A stretch of 64,000 nt of DNA from Campanula takesimana. Its lineage: Eukaryota > Streptophyta > Magnoliopsida > Asterales > Campanulaceae. The stretch covers positions 620,001 through 684,000 of the forward strand of contig JAOWBW010000180.1 in the NCBI GenBank assembly GCA_026119855.1, written 5' to 3'. The translations under genes were made by a program, and so were the position numbers. How positions within the stretch are numbered: the first letter of the stretch is position 1; every line of letters begins with the position of its first letter. The notes beneath the pieces are model-generated. The model worked only from the letters and a program-made list of their open reading frames with translations. It was not told the DNA's origin and did not search any database. Shown here one piece after another: positions 23,135-35,198 of the stretch.

Positions 23135-23427
23135 TACTCCCTCCGTCTCACTACTATATGTACAAAATGAGTTGTGTACGGGAATTAAGAGATGAATAGT
23201 AGTAGTAAGTAGTTGTTGCGAGTGTGAAAAGTGAAGTAGGTTTAGAGAAAGTGGGAGTAGGGAATAGTAGGTTGATTGATATTGTGAGTATAAAAATAAA
23301 GTAGGAGAGAGAATCAGTGGGAGTAATAATAAATATTTTTTGTCATTTTAGGAAAGTGTGACTTATTAATGGCGCCTATAAAAAAAAAAATTGTGCACAT
23401 CTTATGGGTTATGGGACAGATGGAGTA
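23135..23427. repeat. Stowaway-like MITE, intact reference copy of the split 15.3/16.0-kb element
   Basis: TACTCCCTCCGTCTCACTAC at the left, ATGGGACAGATGGAGTA at the right, TA borders. Its body corresponds to the interrupted outer element at 15253-16045. Confidence 0.85.
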
Positions 23428-23639
23428 AATGAAAAGTAATGATAATTTTTTTATTTTTATTTTTTTAAAACAATAATGATAAGTTATTTTTTATTGTACT
23501 AGGGATGACTTCCACCACCAGGTCCACCACTACCATAACAAAGAGCAAAGAATGGTTCAAATTTTCAACACACCGTCGACTCCTCCGAGAATCACTGGAA
23601 GGGCGAAACTGTCAAAATAATAATAGCTTTGTCATTTCA

Positions 23640-24052
23640 ACAGTCAACCATCGGTTACACGGTTCGGTTATGGTTAGGCCATTTAGTAACCTGTTAACCG
23701 CCGGTTATAACCGGGAAGCTAACCGCCTATATTAACCGTCAGTTTCCTAACATTTTTGAGTTAGTTTTCAGAATTACAGTTAGTTTTCAAACAATTTCTG
23801 TTAGTTTGCTAACAAAATTAGTGTTTTCCTTCATTTTCTGTCAGTTTTTGACGCTTTTCAGTTAGTTTTCTAACAAAAACTGCTAAAAAATGTTTTTTTT
23901 CTCCAAATAAAAAAAATCACATAACCGGATTAACCGGTTAGCCGTAACCGGACATCACGGTTAGTCGGTTAGGTTAAGGTTAGAACTTAACTGATTTCTT
24001 AACCGACAGTTATAACCGTTAACCGCTGGTTGTAACCAGATGGTCACGTCTA
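23640..24052 (-). mobile_element. Non-autonomous relative of the 26.7-kb hAT element
   Basis: Both ends are crowded with AACCGG/CCGGTT-type motifs (GTTAACCGCCGGTTATAACC; ATTAACCGGTTAGCCG). Between them are repeats of GTTAGTTTTC and TGTCAGTTTTTGAC, the reverse complements of the ACTAACTGAAAACTG array of the hAT element at 26715-30677. The outermost GTAACCAGATGGTCACGTCTA resembles that element's terminus. The target duplication is not evident. Confidence 0.65.
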
Positions 24053-24073
24053 AGTTGACCCCAAGATATAGTA

Positions 24074-24338
24074 TATTATTTCCGTCTCATTTCAAATTGT
24101 AAAATTTATTATTTTGAGTGTCTAACTTAAAACATTAAAAGCTTTAAATGAAAATTTATAATAATTTTTATTCAACGAGACTCTTTATCGTACTCACATA
24201 AACATATTCATAATCTCGCTTTCTCTTTCTCTTTTCAACTCAACTATCTACACTCACAACACATAACATTTTTATTTTTTTCTTTAATACCTGTGCTTAG
24301 CTTTGTTTTTGCAATTTAAACCGAGACGGACAATTTTC
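24074..24338. repeat. Decayed Stowaway-like MITE
   Basis: ATTTCCGTCTCATTTCAAAT at the left and TTTAAACCGAGACGGACAAT at the right are worn inverted ends. Confidence 0.5.
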
Positions 24339-24597
24339 TATAAGGGTTTTGCAAAAAGCATTTGACTGTGTTGGAGGTTTCTCCTTAAAAGCAATTAATG
24401 CTAAGGGAAGTGACTATTCAAGTCTTTATACCGGTTCATATTTCTCTCTTTAGTAGATGTGAAATAATTGTCTCTTACAATTATTATTTTTTAGAAAACC
24501 TGTGACATTTTCTAATATGAAAATCTAAAATTTGTTAGTGGATGATGTATACGCTGCAAATCTAGTTTTTTCATTAATATATAATTAAATTAATTTA

Positions 24598-24834
24598 TAC
24601 TCCTTCTATCCCAGCAGAAGTGTGACTTTTTCTCATTTGTTCCGTCCTACCACAAGTGAGATTGCTCAATATGGAAATGTATTGATATATTTATACTCAC
24701 ACTATCCACCGTATAACCTTACTTTTCTCTCTATTCATTTTTCGTCACTCAATTTATTCAACCAACACTACTATTTACCTCACGCATATTCCCGCTTCAT
24801 TTTCTTAATTATTCCTCCAATTTCATTTAGGGGA
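24598..24834. repeat. 5' fragment of a Stowaway-like MITE
   Basis: The left end TACTCCTTCTATCCCAGCAG and body track the MITE at 19544-19829 read in reverse, but the copy stops at about 24834, where the next element begins. No right end found. Confidence 0.6.
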
Positions 24835-25490
24835 GGACTGCTATGCGACGGTCGCATGGCGTGCGACCATTCCCGCCATTTTTTTTTCTCCGCCATTTTT
24901 TACTCGCCAACAGAAGTAACACTTTTTCTACAAAGATGTAACACTTTTTATAAGGAAATGTAACACTTTTTTCTTTCCAAAAATTTACCACAATTTTGCT
25001 GAAATAAATTAAAGATAACATATGATTGATAACTAAACTAATGTAACATTTTATAATAAATGAATGTAACATTTTTTTCTCAATTGTAACACTTTTCTAG
25101 GTTTTTACCTCAATTGAAATGCAAAACCGATTATATACATGATTTTTTACTCTCTTTTTTTAAAAAAAAAAATGTAACATTTAACCTATAAACTGTTACA
25201 TTCATCAATATAACATATTGCAATCATATATGCACTGTGTTACATTCAATTATTACTTTTTCTAACCACAAAAACTATTTATGTTATTTTGTGAAACTGC
25301 TGTTACATCTTACAATAAAGTGTTACTTTTTTAAGACCAAACTGTTACTTTCTTCATAAGAACGTGTTACATCTCAGGAGACGAACAACCCAATTTTTTT
25401 TGTGTGTTAAAAAATATTTTTTTTTGAAAAAAATCAAACCATATCATGACCTATCTAGTTTTGTTCGTCTCGTTGAGACGAACACAACGG
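24835..25490. mobile_element. Second unclassified element with terminal hairpins and a GTAACA array
   Basis: The left end contains the hairpin ATGCGACGGTCGCAT; the right end contains GTTCGTCTCGTTGAGACGAAC (about 25463-25483), the counterpart of the CCGTCTC...GAGACGG hairpin at 6400. Between about 24910 and 25375 are many GTAACA/TGTTAC motifs in both orientations. No protein. Ends are approximate. Confidence 0.45.
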
Positions 25491-25845
25491 TATTTTTAAA
25501 AGATTACACGTGTCACAATCCTGGGAAGTGGGGAAGCTTAATCCGACGGCTGGTTGTAGCAGATGAGACCAACGCGGTAATAAAAATAAACAAAAAATGT
25601 AAACATTATTTGAAACGAGAGTGGATACACACACACGATGCAAGCATTCACATACACTGGTCACCATTGAAAGTGATATTTTTGGACCACAAATCAAATT
25701 TTAATATTTTATCTTATCAACCACAATATCCTAATCGTCGAAGCCGCCGGATATAAAATACTATCGGTCGACGGTCACATTAATAGGGGTTCCTCGAGAT
25801 CACTAGTTCTATTTGAACTGAATATGTGTAAAATCTGAAAAATTT
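25491..25845. other. Intergenic, nothing recognised
   Basis: No gene or clear repeat structure seen; short open frames overlap on both strands without family features. Confidence 0.4.
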
Positions 25846-26040
25846 TACTCCCTTTTTCTCAAAAAAAAATAAAAATAAAAATCCTATTTTTATTTTTATG
25901 TTCAATACAGATAAACTTTGAACAATAACAATTTTTAAATTTCATTGTTATCATTAGATGGACACCAATATTTTGGTCAAACTTCATTTATATTGATCAT
26001 AAAAATTAAATACGACAAACTTTTCGAAGTAGAGGGAGTA
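25846..26040. repeat. Stowaway-like MITE, partly decayed
   Basis: TACTCCCTTTTTCTCAAAAA at the left and CGAAGTAGAGGGAGTA at the right, with TA borders. Confidence 0.6.
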
Positions 26041-26186
26041 CTATATTATGGTAATATTATGAATTATGTTTTAAAATAAATGATCACATTTGAATTGAAT
26101 TAAGAGGAAATTCGATTATTTTATTTTAAAGCTGAAGAAGTATAATATAAGATAAGATGTACGACATGTTTGGATATAACCCTAAG

Positions 26187-26420
26187 CAGTGGCGGAATCA
26201 GAAATATTTTTAAAGGGAAGCAAAATTGTATAGCATATTTAATAGAGGCAAAAAATAAAATAAAATTAGTGCATTTATTTTTTTACATAAAAAAGAGCAA
26301 AGTCTACTATATTACACTAAAATACTCTTAACTTCAAAAGAAAATTGCACTAATAAAATTTATTTATTTAAAAACAAAGAGAGCCAATTGCCCCCCTTCA
26401 CTACACTTGTCTCTCCCCTG
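26187..26420. repeat. hAT-type MITE
   Basis: It begins CAGTGGCGGAATCAG and ends CTCTCCCCTG, the CAGNGGCGGA-type termini of plant hAT elements. Flanking octamers ACCCTAAG and ACCTTAGG differ at two sites, consistent with an old 8-bp target duplication. Confidence 0.5.
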
Positions 26421-27268
26421 ACCTTAGGTTATACAGAATGGAGTATATAATCCTCATTCCGGTTATTTGTACAATTAATACATTACAATAATTAGATTAA
26501 AATTAATATTTAATCAAACGTTTTTTTTTATCATTATATGCCCTTACGGTATATGATAAAACTTAATTATGACGGTGAATCAAAATAATCATATCAATCT
26601 TACTTACGAAATCTAAACATATTGCTAAAAAAATTGTTACAAAGATGTAGATGTAATGTCATAATTAAGTTGTTGGGATTGGAGTCCTAAACTATAAGGA
26701 AGCAAAGGGGAGAATAGACATGGCCATTCACGGTTAACCACCGGTTGACAAAACCGGTTTGGTCTAACCGTAACCTAACCGGCTAACCGTTCTCCCCGGT
26801 TACGGTTTCCCGGTTAACCGGTTTATCCGGTTGAACCGGTTACTTCTTCTTCTTCTTTTTTTTTTTTTTTTTTTTAACAGTGCTTTTAATGGGTTTTTTT
26901 TTTTTGAAAAATAAAAACTTTAGTTTTTTAACAGTGATTTATTAAGTAAAAACCTTCTGAAACTGTCAAAAAACTAACTGAAACTGTCAAAACTAACTGA
27001 AACTGTCAAAAAAACTAACTGAAAATGTCAAAAACTAACTGAAACTGTCAAAAAAACTGACTGGAATTCTAAATAACACAATTTTTTTAGTAAAAAAAAA
27101 GGGACGGTACCTTAAATTTTATTAATAAAATTAAAATTACAATGAGGGGGACAACCAATCCTTACCCTTTTATAATTTAAGGGAGGGAAAAAATGAAGCA
27201 TTACCTAAACTAAACTATTACAATGAAATAAAAATAAACCTATTCTAAAAATTAAAAATAAAAACTAT

Positions 27269-29747
27269 CTAAATTCCGTCCCCTTCCGAACTTCCCGTAG
27301 AGTCTTCCAAGTCGTATTGATATTGTGGATCTACATTTACTAAATCCTCTTCATAAAGCATATCTTGCTCCCTCTTTTCCGCTCTAACACAATCACCAAG
27401 TAAGAGTTGATTTTCCAAATTTTCACAAGTTAGTTGGGAACGTCTTGCATCCAAAACATTTCCTCCCACACTAAATGCCGATTCGACCGCCACGGTTGAA
27501 GCGGGAGAAGCTAAGACTTCTTTTGCAATTAAAGAGAGTACTCCCTCCGTCTTTTTAGTCTGTTCACTTTTTGCCATTTTGGGTGTCCCATTTGATTGTT
27601 CACACTCCCAAAGAGGAAGGTTTATATTATTCTTTATTCAATGGGACCCACTTATCATACTCACAACAACTATCCCACTCACAATTCCAACCCCACTCAC
27701 ATATCACATCATGCTTTTCATACTCACAACACCCACTCAACTACTAATATAAAACACTTTTCCTTAAAACCCGTGCATTGGTCGAAGTGTGAACAAACTA
27801 AAAAGACGGAGGGAGTATGGGATAAGTTTCTTGCCTTTGTGACCACCACCTCAAAATATCAAAAGTAGTTGGATTTAAAGTGTTTTGTACAACAACTTCA
27901 TGTCTAGTAGAGAAATATGCTTCCAACTCGTACGGAATGCTAGAGGTAGAAGAAGAAGAAGAAGGAGACGTTCTAGGACGTTTTTGGAAATAAATTTCAT
28001 TAACAAAACTATATGGATCGTTATTCTCCTCATATTGTGTATCAATACCAATATCTACTTCATTAGGACTTGAGCCATATTGAGAAAGATTTCCATAAAT
28101 TGCACTATACTCATTATAAAGAGTCACCAAATCTTGTTTTGTTTTGTATTTTCAACAATAGTCGCCGGGTTTCGTAGAATCCGTCCCCATTGGGGCATAA
28201 ATTTGCATAATAAAACGTTATTATGTGGACTAGATCTTTCAATTTAACACGGGGATCCAACATCTTTGCAAGCAAAAATAGAGACAGAATGTTATCAAAA
28301 TATTTGACCCACTTTGCCCTCATGGAAGCAATGCTTTGGTTTAAAATGGTGTAATTTTGCAAATTTTAAAACTTCGAACTATTGCAATACATTGATCAAG
28401 TACCAAAACGGAAGTTGGATAATAAACTCCCAACAAAGCCAAAGTAGCGGTATTGAAAATCTTTAATAATTGACATAAATTAGTGCAAGCGTTCCATTGA
28501 TAAGCAAATAAAGGAATTCATTCATAGCCCATAGTAATAAAAAAAATCCATGAGATGCTCTTTATACTCAAAACCATCAATTAACATTTTGTAGGTAGAA
28601 TTCCACCTAGTCGGAACATCCATAGAAAAATAATTTTCGGGAAGACCCTTATTTAGTAAATATTTTATCCATTTTCTTGTAATATATTTTTTTTTTTTTG
28701 CAATAAAAGAGCATCTCTAATGGGTTTAACATATTGATCTAAAGCATCCAAACCATCTTTAACACATAAATTTATGATATGACATAAACATCTAATATGA
28801 AAATACTTACCCCCAAGTGACGGTTGACAAATGAGCATCAATTCCGGTATACTAGCGGTATTAGCACTAGCATTGTCGAATGAAGTAGAAAATATTTTTT
28901 GCAAAAGACCATATTTTGCCAAAATGGCGTGCAACTTTCTACAAATATTTTCCGCGGAATGAGGTGGTTCAAAACTATCATATGCAAGTAATATTTTTTG
29001 TAAAGTCCACGAATTATCGATCCAATGGCATGTAACACCCAAATAACTATTTCTTTGCCAATGATCACTCCAACCATCGGCACAAATTGAAACTCTTTGA
29101 TCTAATTTTGATAAAACATCAATTAAAAAATGTTTATATTCCAAAACCACTTTTTTAATATTGCGTACGAGAGTCGTACGTGGTACTTTGGAGGCGGCCG
29201 GATTTAAAGAAAGTCTAATAAACCGTTCATAAAATTCATCATCTGCAAAGTTAAAAGCAAGCCCTCTAACACACACACAAATTTGCACAATTCTTTCCTA
29301 TAAACGACATTATTAAACTTAAATAAGACCGAACACGTACCTTGGGTGTTAGGTTGAGCAAATTGTAATTGAGCTTGATCGCTCTCAATCCCAACTTTTT
29401 CGGATGTTTGCTATAGAGGTGGGTGTTCAATGATCCATGCTCTCCACCTTTTGTGAACGCGTAACTTTTGGTACAATAGTTGCATTCCGCTCGAAAATGT
29501 ACAAAGTCATTGGGTCAATTTGTACTTTTCGGAAATGGATCGTAAAAGTTTCGGATTTGGATTCTCGTGGTTGACGTTGCCCCCGACCACCTCTTCCCAC
29601 GCCCCGAGCTAGGCCTCGGCCGGCCCTACCACTTTGAGCAACATTTTCTTCAACATTTTGCTCCATTTCCTCAAAATGTGACTCAAATTCTGGGTTAAGT
29701 GAGGAAGAATCAACATGTTCCTTGCTGCTCCTTCGAGATGAGGCCAT
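27269..29747 (-). pseudogene. hAT transposase, disrupted
   Basis: Pieces in order on the minus strand: N-terminal Gly/Arg-rich region (GRAGRGLARGVGRGGRG), BED zinc finger (ECNYC ... HLYSKH, about 29330-29475), central transposase core (CADGWSDHWQRNSYLGVTCH; FHIRCLCHIINLCVKDGLD), and the hAT C-terminal dimerisation domain (ASPASTVAVESAFSVGGNVLD). The BED finger is split by a frameshift, further shifts lie around 29290-29340 and 28360-28665, and a MITE interrupts the dimerisation domain at 27539-27817. It therefore cannot make a functional transposase. Confidence 0.88.
27539..27817. repeat. Stowaway-like MITE inserted in the hAT transposase
   Basis: TACTCCCTCCGTCTTTTTAG and CTAAAAAGACGGAGGGAGTA are perfect inverted ends; TA is duplicated. 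Codons on both sides (TYPI and LSLIAKE) would be contiguous and in frame without the insertion. Confidence 0.93.
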
Positions 29748-31635
29748 TTGTTAAAAAACTAACTGAAACTGTTTCGAAACTAACTGAAAATCGCTAAAAA
29801 ACTGACTGAAAATGATGAAAAACACAGATTTTGTCAAAAAACTAACTGAAACCGTAAAAAAATTAACTGAAACTATCAAAAACTGACTGGAATTCAAAAA
29901 AACTAACTGGAAAATGTTGTGAAAGTAAAACTGACTGGAATTCACTAAAAACTGACTGAAACTAATGAAAAACACAGATTTTGTTAAAAAAAAAAAAAAA
30001 AAAACTAACTGAAACTGTAATAAAACTAACTGAAACAGTCAAAAAAATGACTGGAATTCGAAAAACTAACTGGAAAATGTTTTGAAACTGACTGGAAATG
30101 GTTAAAAGACTGGCTAGAATTTTCGAAATAAATTACAAAAGTTATTTCGTTAGAAAACTAACTGGAAATTGTTAGAAAACTAACTAAAATTCTGCAAACT
30201 AACTGGAAATATGAGAGATTGTGAGAGACTTTGGAATTAGTAGAGAGAGAAAGAGTAGAGAGAAGGTGTGGAACTAAAATGCTAGGAGGGAGGGGGTATT
30301 TATATCTTTGCAATGTTTGACTTTTTTTTTTCATTTTTGGCCGCCCAGTTAAGTGAACTAACGGCTAGTTTGAAAACTAGCCGTTTTTGGACAGTGTCAG
30401 ACCTGGGGAAGTGTGGGGGGCCTAGGTGTAAAAGCTGATAAAATAGCCGTTAGGCGGTTAAACCGCCGGTTTATATGGCCGGTTGAACCAGCGGTTGGTT
30501 CACGATTACAAACCGGTTATTAACCAGCGGTTTACCGGTTTTGGAACATCCTAACCTTAACCGGACCGGCTAACCGACGGTTCACGGTTGAGCCGGTCGC
30601 CAGTTAACCGGTTGGCCGGTTTTGACCCGTTACAAACCGGCGGTTAGCCGGTTTTCGGTTTACAGTGGCCACGTTTAGGGGAGAAAGAGTCTAAGTCATG
30701 GGGAGTTGGTAGAGGTTAAGAGGAGTTCAAAGAGAAGGAAACAAGCTACTACGGAGGGATGTGCGGTCGTCAAGCAAGATAAAAAACGGAGAGTTGCAAT
30801 CTGGTGAAGCGGGCGCTCTCCCGCTCTGGGACCGGGCACTCACCCGCCTAGCGGGACATATCAGTTTTTGTCATTGTTTCCTATTTTGATGCAATCTCTT
30901 CCAAAAGACTTATGGTTTCCTTGTACACCTTTATAAGCATAATTTTGTCCATAAACAAGTGTGCTTGATAGAAGAAAGTTAGGATATCAAGGAGAGCCAC
31001 AAAATAGTGTTTAGGAGGGGGCCGGGGGCCTAGGAGAGCCATGGGGGGTCGATCCTACAACCCGGCCATGGTCATCTTGTTTGTGTGTTCTTAGGGGAGG
31101 TGAGATAATAATATATTGGTGAGATAGATTGTTCTTAGAGAGAGGTCATGCTAGATCTATGTGAGTGCATGTGCAAAGTTGTAATAATCTTCATATATTA
31201 TTATAGTGATATCCTGGCTTGGAGCCCCGGATGTAGCCACAAGGGGTGGTGAACCGGGTGAACAAATTTATGGTGTTCTTGCTCTTTCATATTACTATTT
31301 CATGTGTTGATTATTTTCTCCATGTTAATGACTGCTAGTATGGGCTAGTGGATGTGAAGATCCCCCAGTTCTCCAACATAAGTATTATCATATACACTAT
31401 GAGCTTAGGTTAAAAAAAGCCGTTAATCAAATTCATGTGTTTATTAACCACATTCGATTAAAATAAAACGTTATGTATTAGAGATTTAACCGCGATTATT
31501 TCGAAGTTATAACCATGTAATGTTAGTCCCCAAATGAGTAGTCTAGTGGCAAACTTAAACTTCATAATTTGTGAGATTTAAAGTTAAATCCTTAATTCTT
31601 TATCATTGCCTCGTGTTTTGGGACATCGTAAAAAA

Positions 31636-32094
31636 TACTCCCTCCATCTTTTTTATTGTTTACACTTTGACCAAAACACGAGCTTCAAGTAAAAAGTATT
31701 TAATATTAGTAGTTGAGTGTGTGTTGTATGAAAAATATGATGATATATGTGAGTGAGGTTGGAATTGTGAGTGAGATAGTTATTGTGAATATGATAAGTG
31801 AGTCTCATTGAATAAATAATAATATAATTCCTTGTTTGGGATGTGAACAATCAAATAAGAGTTGATTTTGGGGGAAACTAGTTCCTCCATAAGTTATAAA
31901 AAGTTCTGTATTTTTTAACCCTTCTTAAACCCTAAAAGGCCTAAACCCTAAACCTTAAACCCTAAACTTTAACCCCTATAAAAACAGGACTTTTTATAAC
32001 TTATGGAGAAACTCGTTTCCCCCAAAATTTTCTCATCAAATAAGACATCTAAAATTAGAAAAAATGAATAGATAAAAAAAAATAGGAGAGAGTA
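31636..32094. repeat. Stowaway-like MITE interrupted by a MULE-type MITE
   Basis: TACTCCCTCCATCTTTTTTA at the left, AAATAGGAGAGAGTA at the right. The body resembles the MITE at 27539-27817. It is split at 31859-32034. Confidence 0.7.
31859..32034. mobile_element. MULE-type MITE (176 bp) with telomere-like core
   Basis: Inverted arms (GGGGGAAACTAGTTCCTCCA against GGGGGAAACGAGTTTCTCCA) extend through ATAAGTTATAAAAAGT. A 9-bp duplication ATCAAATAA flanks it (31850-31858, 32035-32043). The centre (about 31917-31972) is a degenerate run of AAACCCTAA, the plant telomere unit. Confidence 0.8.
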
Positions 32095-32103
32095 TAGTAT
32101 AAG

Positions 32104-32640
32104 TATACTACTATGAAACATTTGAGGATGACAAAATTACCATTTGAGCCACCAAACTTAGCACATTAATCACACAAGCCACCCAAAGTGCCAAATTATT
32201 CAACCTTACTAATCATTTGCGTAATTTTAGTTAATTGATTGGCGAGGTTGAATATTCTGAAATTTTAAAACTGCATGTTCCAATATAAAATTTACGAGTT
32301 ATGTTTATATTTTTATAATTTTATTAACATAACCATGTTAATAGAAATTTAAGTAAAAAACTTTATAAATTTGAAATTTAAATTGAGTAGAAAAATGTCA
32401 ACTATAGAATTTTCAAATTTACCAGAACGTTAAGCAATCAAAACATATAAATGCAGTAAAAAATTCTCATTTCTTTGTATTTTATTGAAGGTATAAAGGA
32501 TTTTTTTTGAATATTCTGCAAGTTGGGTGGCTTTTATGAATAATGTGATAAAGTTCAGCGATAAAGTTATATATTTTGAAGTTTCAACGACCTATGTGAA
32601 TACACAAGAATTTAGGGGAAAATTTGGCTAAAAAAAGAAT
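32104..32640. repeat. Possible fold-back repeat
   Basis: CACATTAATCACACAAGCCACCC near 32160 has an inverted partner in GGGTGGCTTTTATGAATAATGTG near 32525. Arms are imperfect; the ends were not resolved. Confidence 0.35.
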
Positions 32641-32732
32641 TTAGGGGAAACTAGCTGCACCTTACCTTATGGTAAGTCAGGTATTCAAAACTGTTCTTAA
32701 ATGTTCTTCAAATACTTGCAAGTAGTAAAATG

Positions 32733-32985
32733 TACTCCCTCTGTCTCGGACTAAGGTTCTTAGTTTGACTTTACACGAAAATTAAAAAAAAAAGTGAATG
32801 TTGTGAGTATGAAAAAGTAAGTAAGAGAAAGTATGAGAGATAAGATGGATAGAGATTTTTTGTTGTGAGAATGACAAGTGAGTCCCATAATTCATTTTAG
32901 ATAATAAAACAACTAAGAATCTTAGTCTGAGACAAACCAAAAAAGAAAGTAAGAACCTTAGTCTTAGTCTGGGACGGAGGAAGTA
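32733..32985. repeat. Stowaway-like MITE upstream of SDR gene B
   Basis: TACTCCCTCTGTCTCGGACT and AGTCTGGGACGGAGGAAGTA, extended by AAGGTTCTTAG / CTTAGTCTTAG, with TA borders. It lies about 360 bp upstream of the gene B start. Confidence 0.88.
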
Positions 32986-33348
32986 GAATTTATCTAATTT
33001 AAGGAAAAAAATTAATTTTCCTCCAAAACCCTAAAATAATGGGCTAAAAATTTGGGTGTCACAAGGAGCCTCGCATCAGTCATGACGCTAATGACCACCT
33101 TCTTAAATTCCGTCAAACAGGACTGGTTCCTTTTCCCATTTCTTTATTTATTTTTTTTCTCTTATACCCCATTCATTTCATTAATAAAAAATGACGTACA
33201 ACTGGCCTTTCCTTCAAAAATACAGTTGACCTTGTTTTTTATAGAGCCCGCCATTGTTGAACCAAGAAAATTGCATTTACAGTTGCCTTCCTTAAAATTT
33301 ATTTTCGAATTCTAGAGAGAAATTAAGAGATCTATCTATCTACCAATC

Positions 33349-33461
33349 ATGGCAGCAAGCAAAGGAACAGTCTGTGTGACAGGAGGAACTGGTTTCTTGG
33401 CTTCAAGACTCATCATCCAACTTCTTGATGCTGGTTACACCGTTCATACTACCATGAGAGG

Positions 33462-33492
<31 letters not shown>

Positions 33493-35198
33493 CTTCATTA
33501 CCAGTTCATTGATCTTTCCATTCTTGAATTGCTAGAGATGATATCATGATTAGGGATTAGGGTTTTTTTTTTTTTTTTTTTTTTAAGCAAACAACACAAT
33601 CTTTCATTAATTAATTTTAAAAAGATGGCACTCCACAACATTTGGAGACTCATCTCAAAGTTGAGGGATTTCGATCAATGCGTATAATTATCGAAAATAT
33701 GTCTGCCTTCATGAGAAGTTTAACTCATCTAGAATTAAAAAGTTCAACCATGAACCAAATCCCCGTTGAACGCTCTTACTGATAAAGTCTGAGGTTTCAT
33801 CTCAAAACCAATTGGCAATGTGAGTAGCACATGATCTTTATATCTCAAAATCAATAAATTTGATTATTATTCAATGCACTCATTGCATACTCATAAATTT
33901 TTGGGTATGTAATAGATCAATTTAGTAGGTTAGTAAAGCGGCTAGTGAACTGGGTAGAAATTAAATTAGCCCTCGGATAATGAGATATGAGCTGAGCTGA
34001 GCTGGTTGCTAGAACAAGAGATCTTGCCAATCCTTGTTATGGATGGCCGGATTTAGTACATGTGCAGTAGGACTGTCTAGCAGTACGTTCTTACATGAGT
34101 TGGTGGTGGCCGGGAGCAAAAAATGATCATACTATTAATGAATGATCGAACGAGAGTTTTTAAAACCGGTCATCTTTTTTTCTTTCCATTTCAACCTATA
34201 TTTTTTCTTCCAAATTCAATTTTCCATATTGCAGGCACCAACAGAGATGTTAGCTACCTCACAAACCTACCGGGCGCATCAGAAAGACTCAAGCTATTCA
34301 ACGCCGATCTGGACCATCCAAACAGTTTCGCGCCCGCCATCAACGGCTGCGATGGAGTATTCCACTTGGCCCATCCCATGGAGATTCTCAACGCCAAAGA
34401 ATCCGAGGAAGTAGTCACAAAAAGAGCCATAAACGCAACTCTAGCCATCTTACAAGCATCCCTCGACTCCAAGACGGTCAAACGAGTCATTCACACTTCT
34501 AGCACAGTCACAGTTTCATTCAACGGTAAGGATGAAGAATCCCCTGATGAAAATTCATGGAGCGATCTTGATTTTGTCAGAACTTATCTAATGAGCGTTG
34601 GTGGAACTTACTTTATATCAAAGACATTGACCGAAAAGGCTGTCATTGACTTTGCTGACAAGAGTGGATTGGATGTTGTCACGATTAATCCGTCGTTTAT
34701 AACTGGCCCTTTTAGCACTCCGAACTACCCTGATTCGATCCGTATGACTATGCCGATGGCGTTTGGGGACCCACCCACGGGGTTCAATAGCTTCCCGACT
34801 GTCCATGTTGATGACGTGGCGGCTGCGCAAATCCATCTTTACGAGTACCCGAACGCAAAGGGGAGGTACATTTGCTCGTCTTTTGAAGTCACTATCGATG
34901 AGTTGCATAAGCTCCTCTCGACCTACCCTGAACTCAATGTACCACATATCGAGTAAGTTGTTGATTGTAACATATATTTTAGCTCATTTCTTGATCTTGA
35001 TTTTCTTTGTTTAAATGAAAATGAAATGTCATTTTTTTGATTTGCAGTTATTCTGAGATTGTGGCGGCGGGGATCAAGAAAACAAACTACTCGAAGAAGA
35101 AGCTTTTGGAGACAGGATTCAAGTACAAGTATGGGTTCGAGGCGACGATTGATGGAGCGATTCAGAGCTGCAAAGAGAGGGGCATGTTTTCTAGCTAG
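33349..35198 (+). CDS. SDR gene B: dihydroflavonol/vestitone reductase-like, complete
   Basis: Same enzyme class as gene A. Exons 33349-33460, 34235-34952 and 35048-35198 join to 326 residues. Exon 1 encodes MAASKGTVCVTGGTGFLAS, identical in protein to gene A over its whole length. Catalytic candidates are Ser in HTSSTVTVSF and Tyr/Lys in YFISK. One extra residue against A lies in DPPTGFNSFP (exon 2 is 718 bp instead of 715). It ends CKERGMFSS. Intron 1 holds a (TA)n tract (about 33465-33490) and T20. A TATA-like TTTTTTATAGAGC lies at about 33235-33247. Together with A and C it forms a recent expansion. NADPH use is expected from the family; the substrate is unknown. Confidence 0.93.

Larger units (their letters stand above)
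26715..30677 (-). mobile_element. hAT DNA transposon, about 4 kb, formerly autonomous
   Basis: A perfect 8-bp duplication GGGGAGAA (26707-26714, 30678-30685) flanks inverted ends TAGACATGGCCATTCACGG and TAAACGTGGCCACTGTAAAC (read inward). Both subterminal regions carry dense AACCGG/CCGGTT repeats (26730-26845; 30440-30665). Inside these are arrays of ACTAACTGAAACTGTCAAAA-like units (26955-27065; 29755-30200). The middle encodes a decayed transposase on the minus strand. Confidence 0.9.
26671..31378. mobile_element. Solo LTR (copia-like), interrupted by a hAT element
   Basis: The sequence starts TGTTGGGATTGGAGTCC and ends CCCAGTTCTCCAACA, typical TG...CA LTR termini, flanked by the 5-bp duplication TAAGT (26666-26670 and 31379-31383). 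Removing the hAT insertion (26715-30685) leaves about 737 bp. No internal retrotransposon domain or second LTR is present, so it is a solo LTR left by recombination. Copia assignment rests on LTR style only. Confidence 0.75.

Noticed and set aside
31537..31600. tRNA-like box A (TAGTCTAGTGGCAAAC) with weak box B
   Set aside because: Too diverged to call a tRNA or SINE; no tail or duplication.
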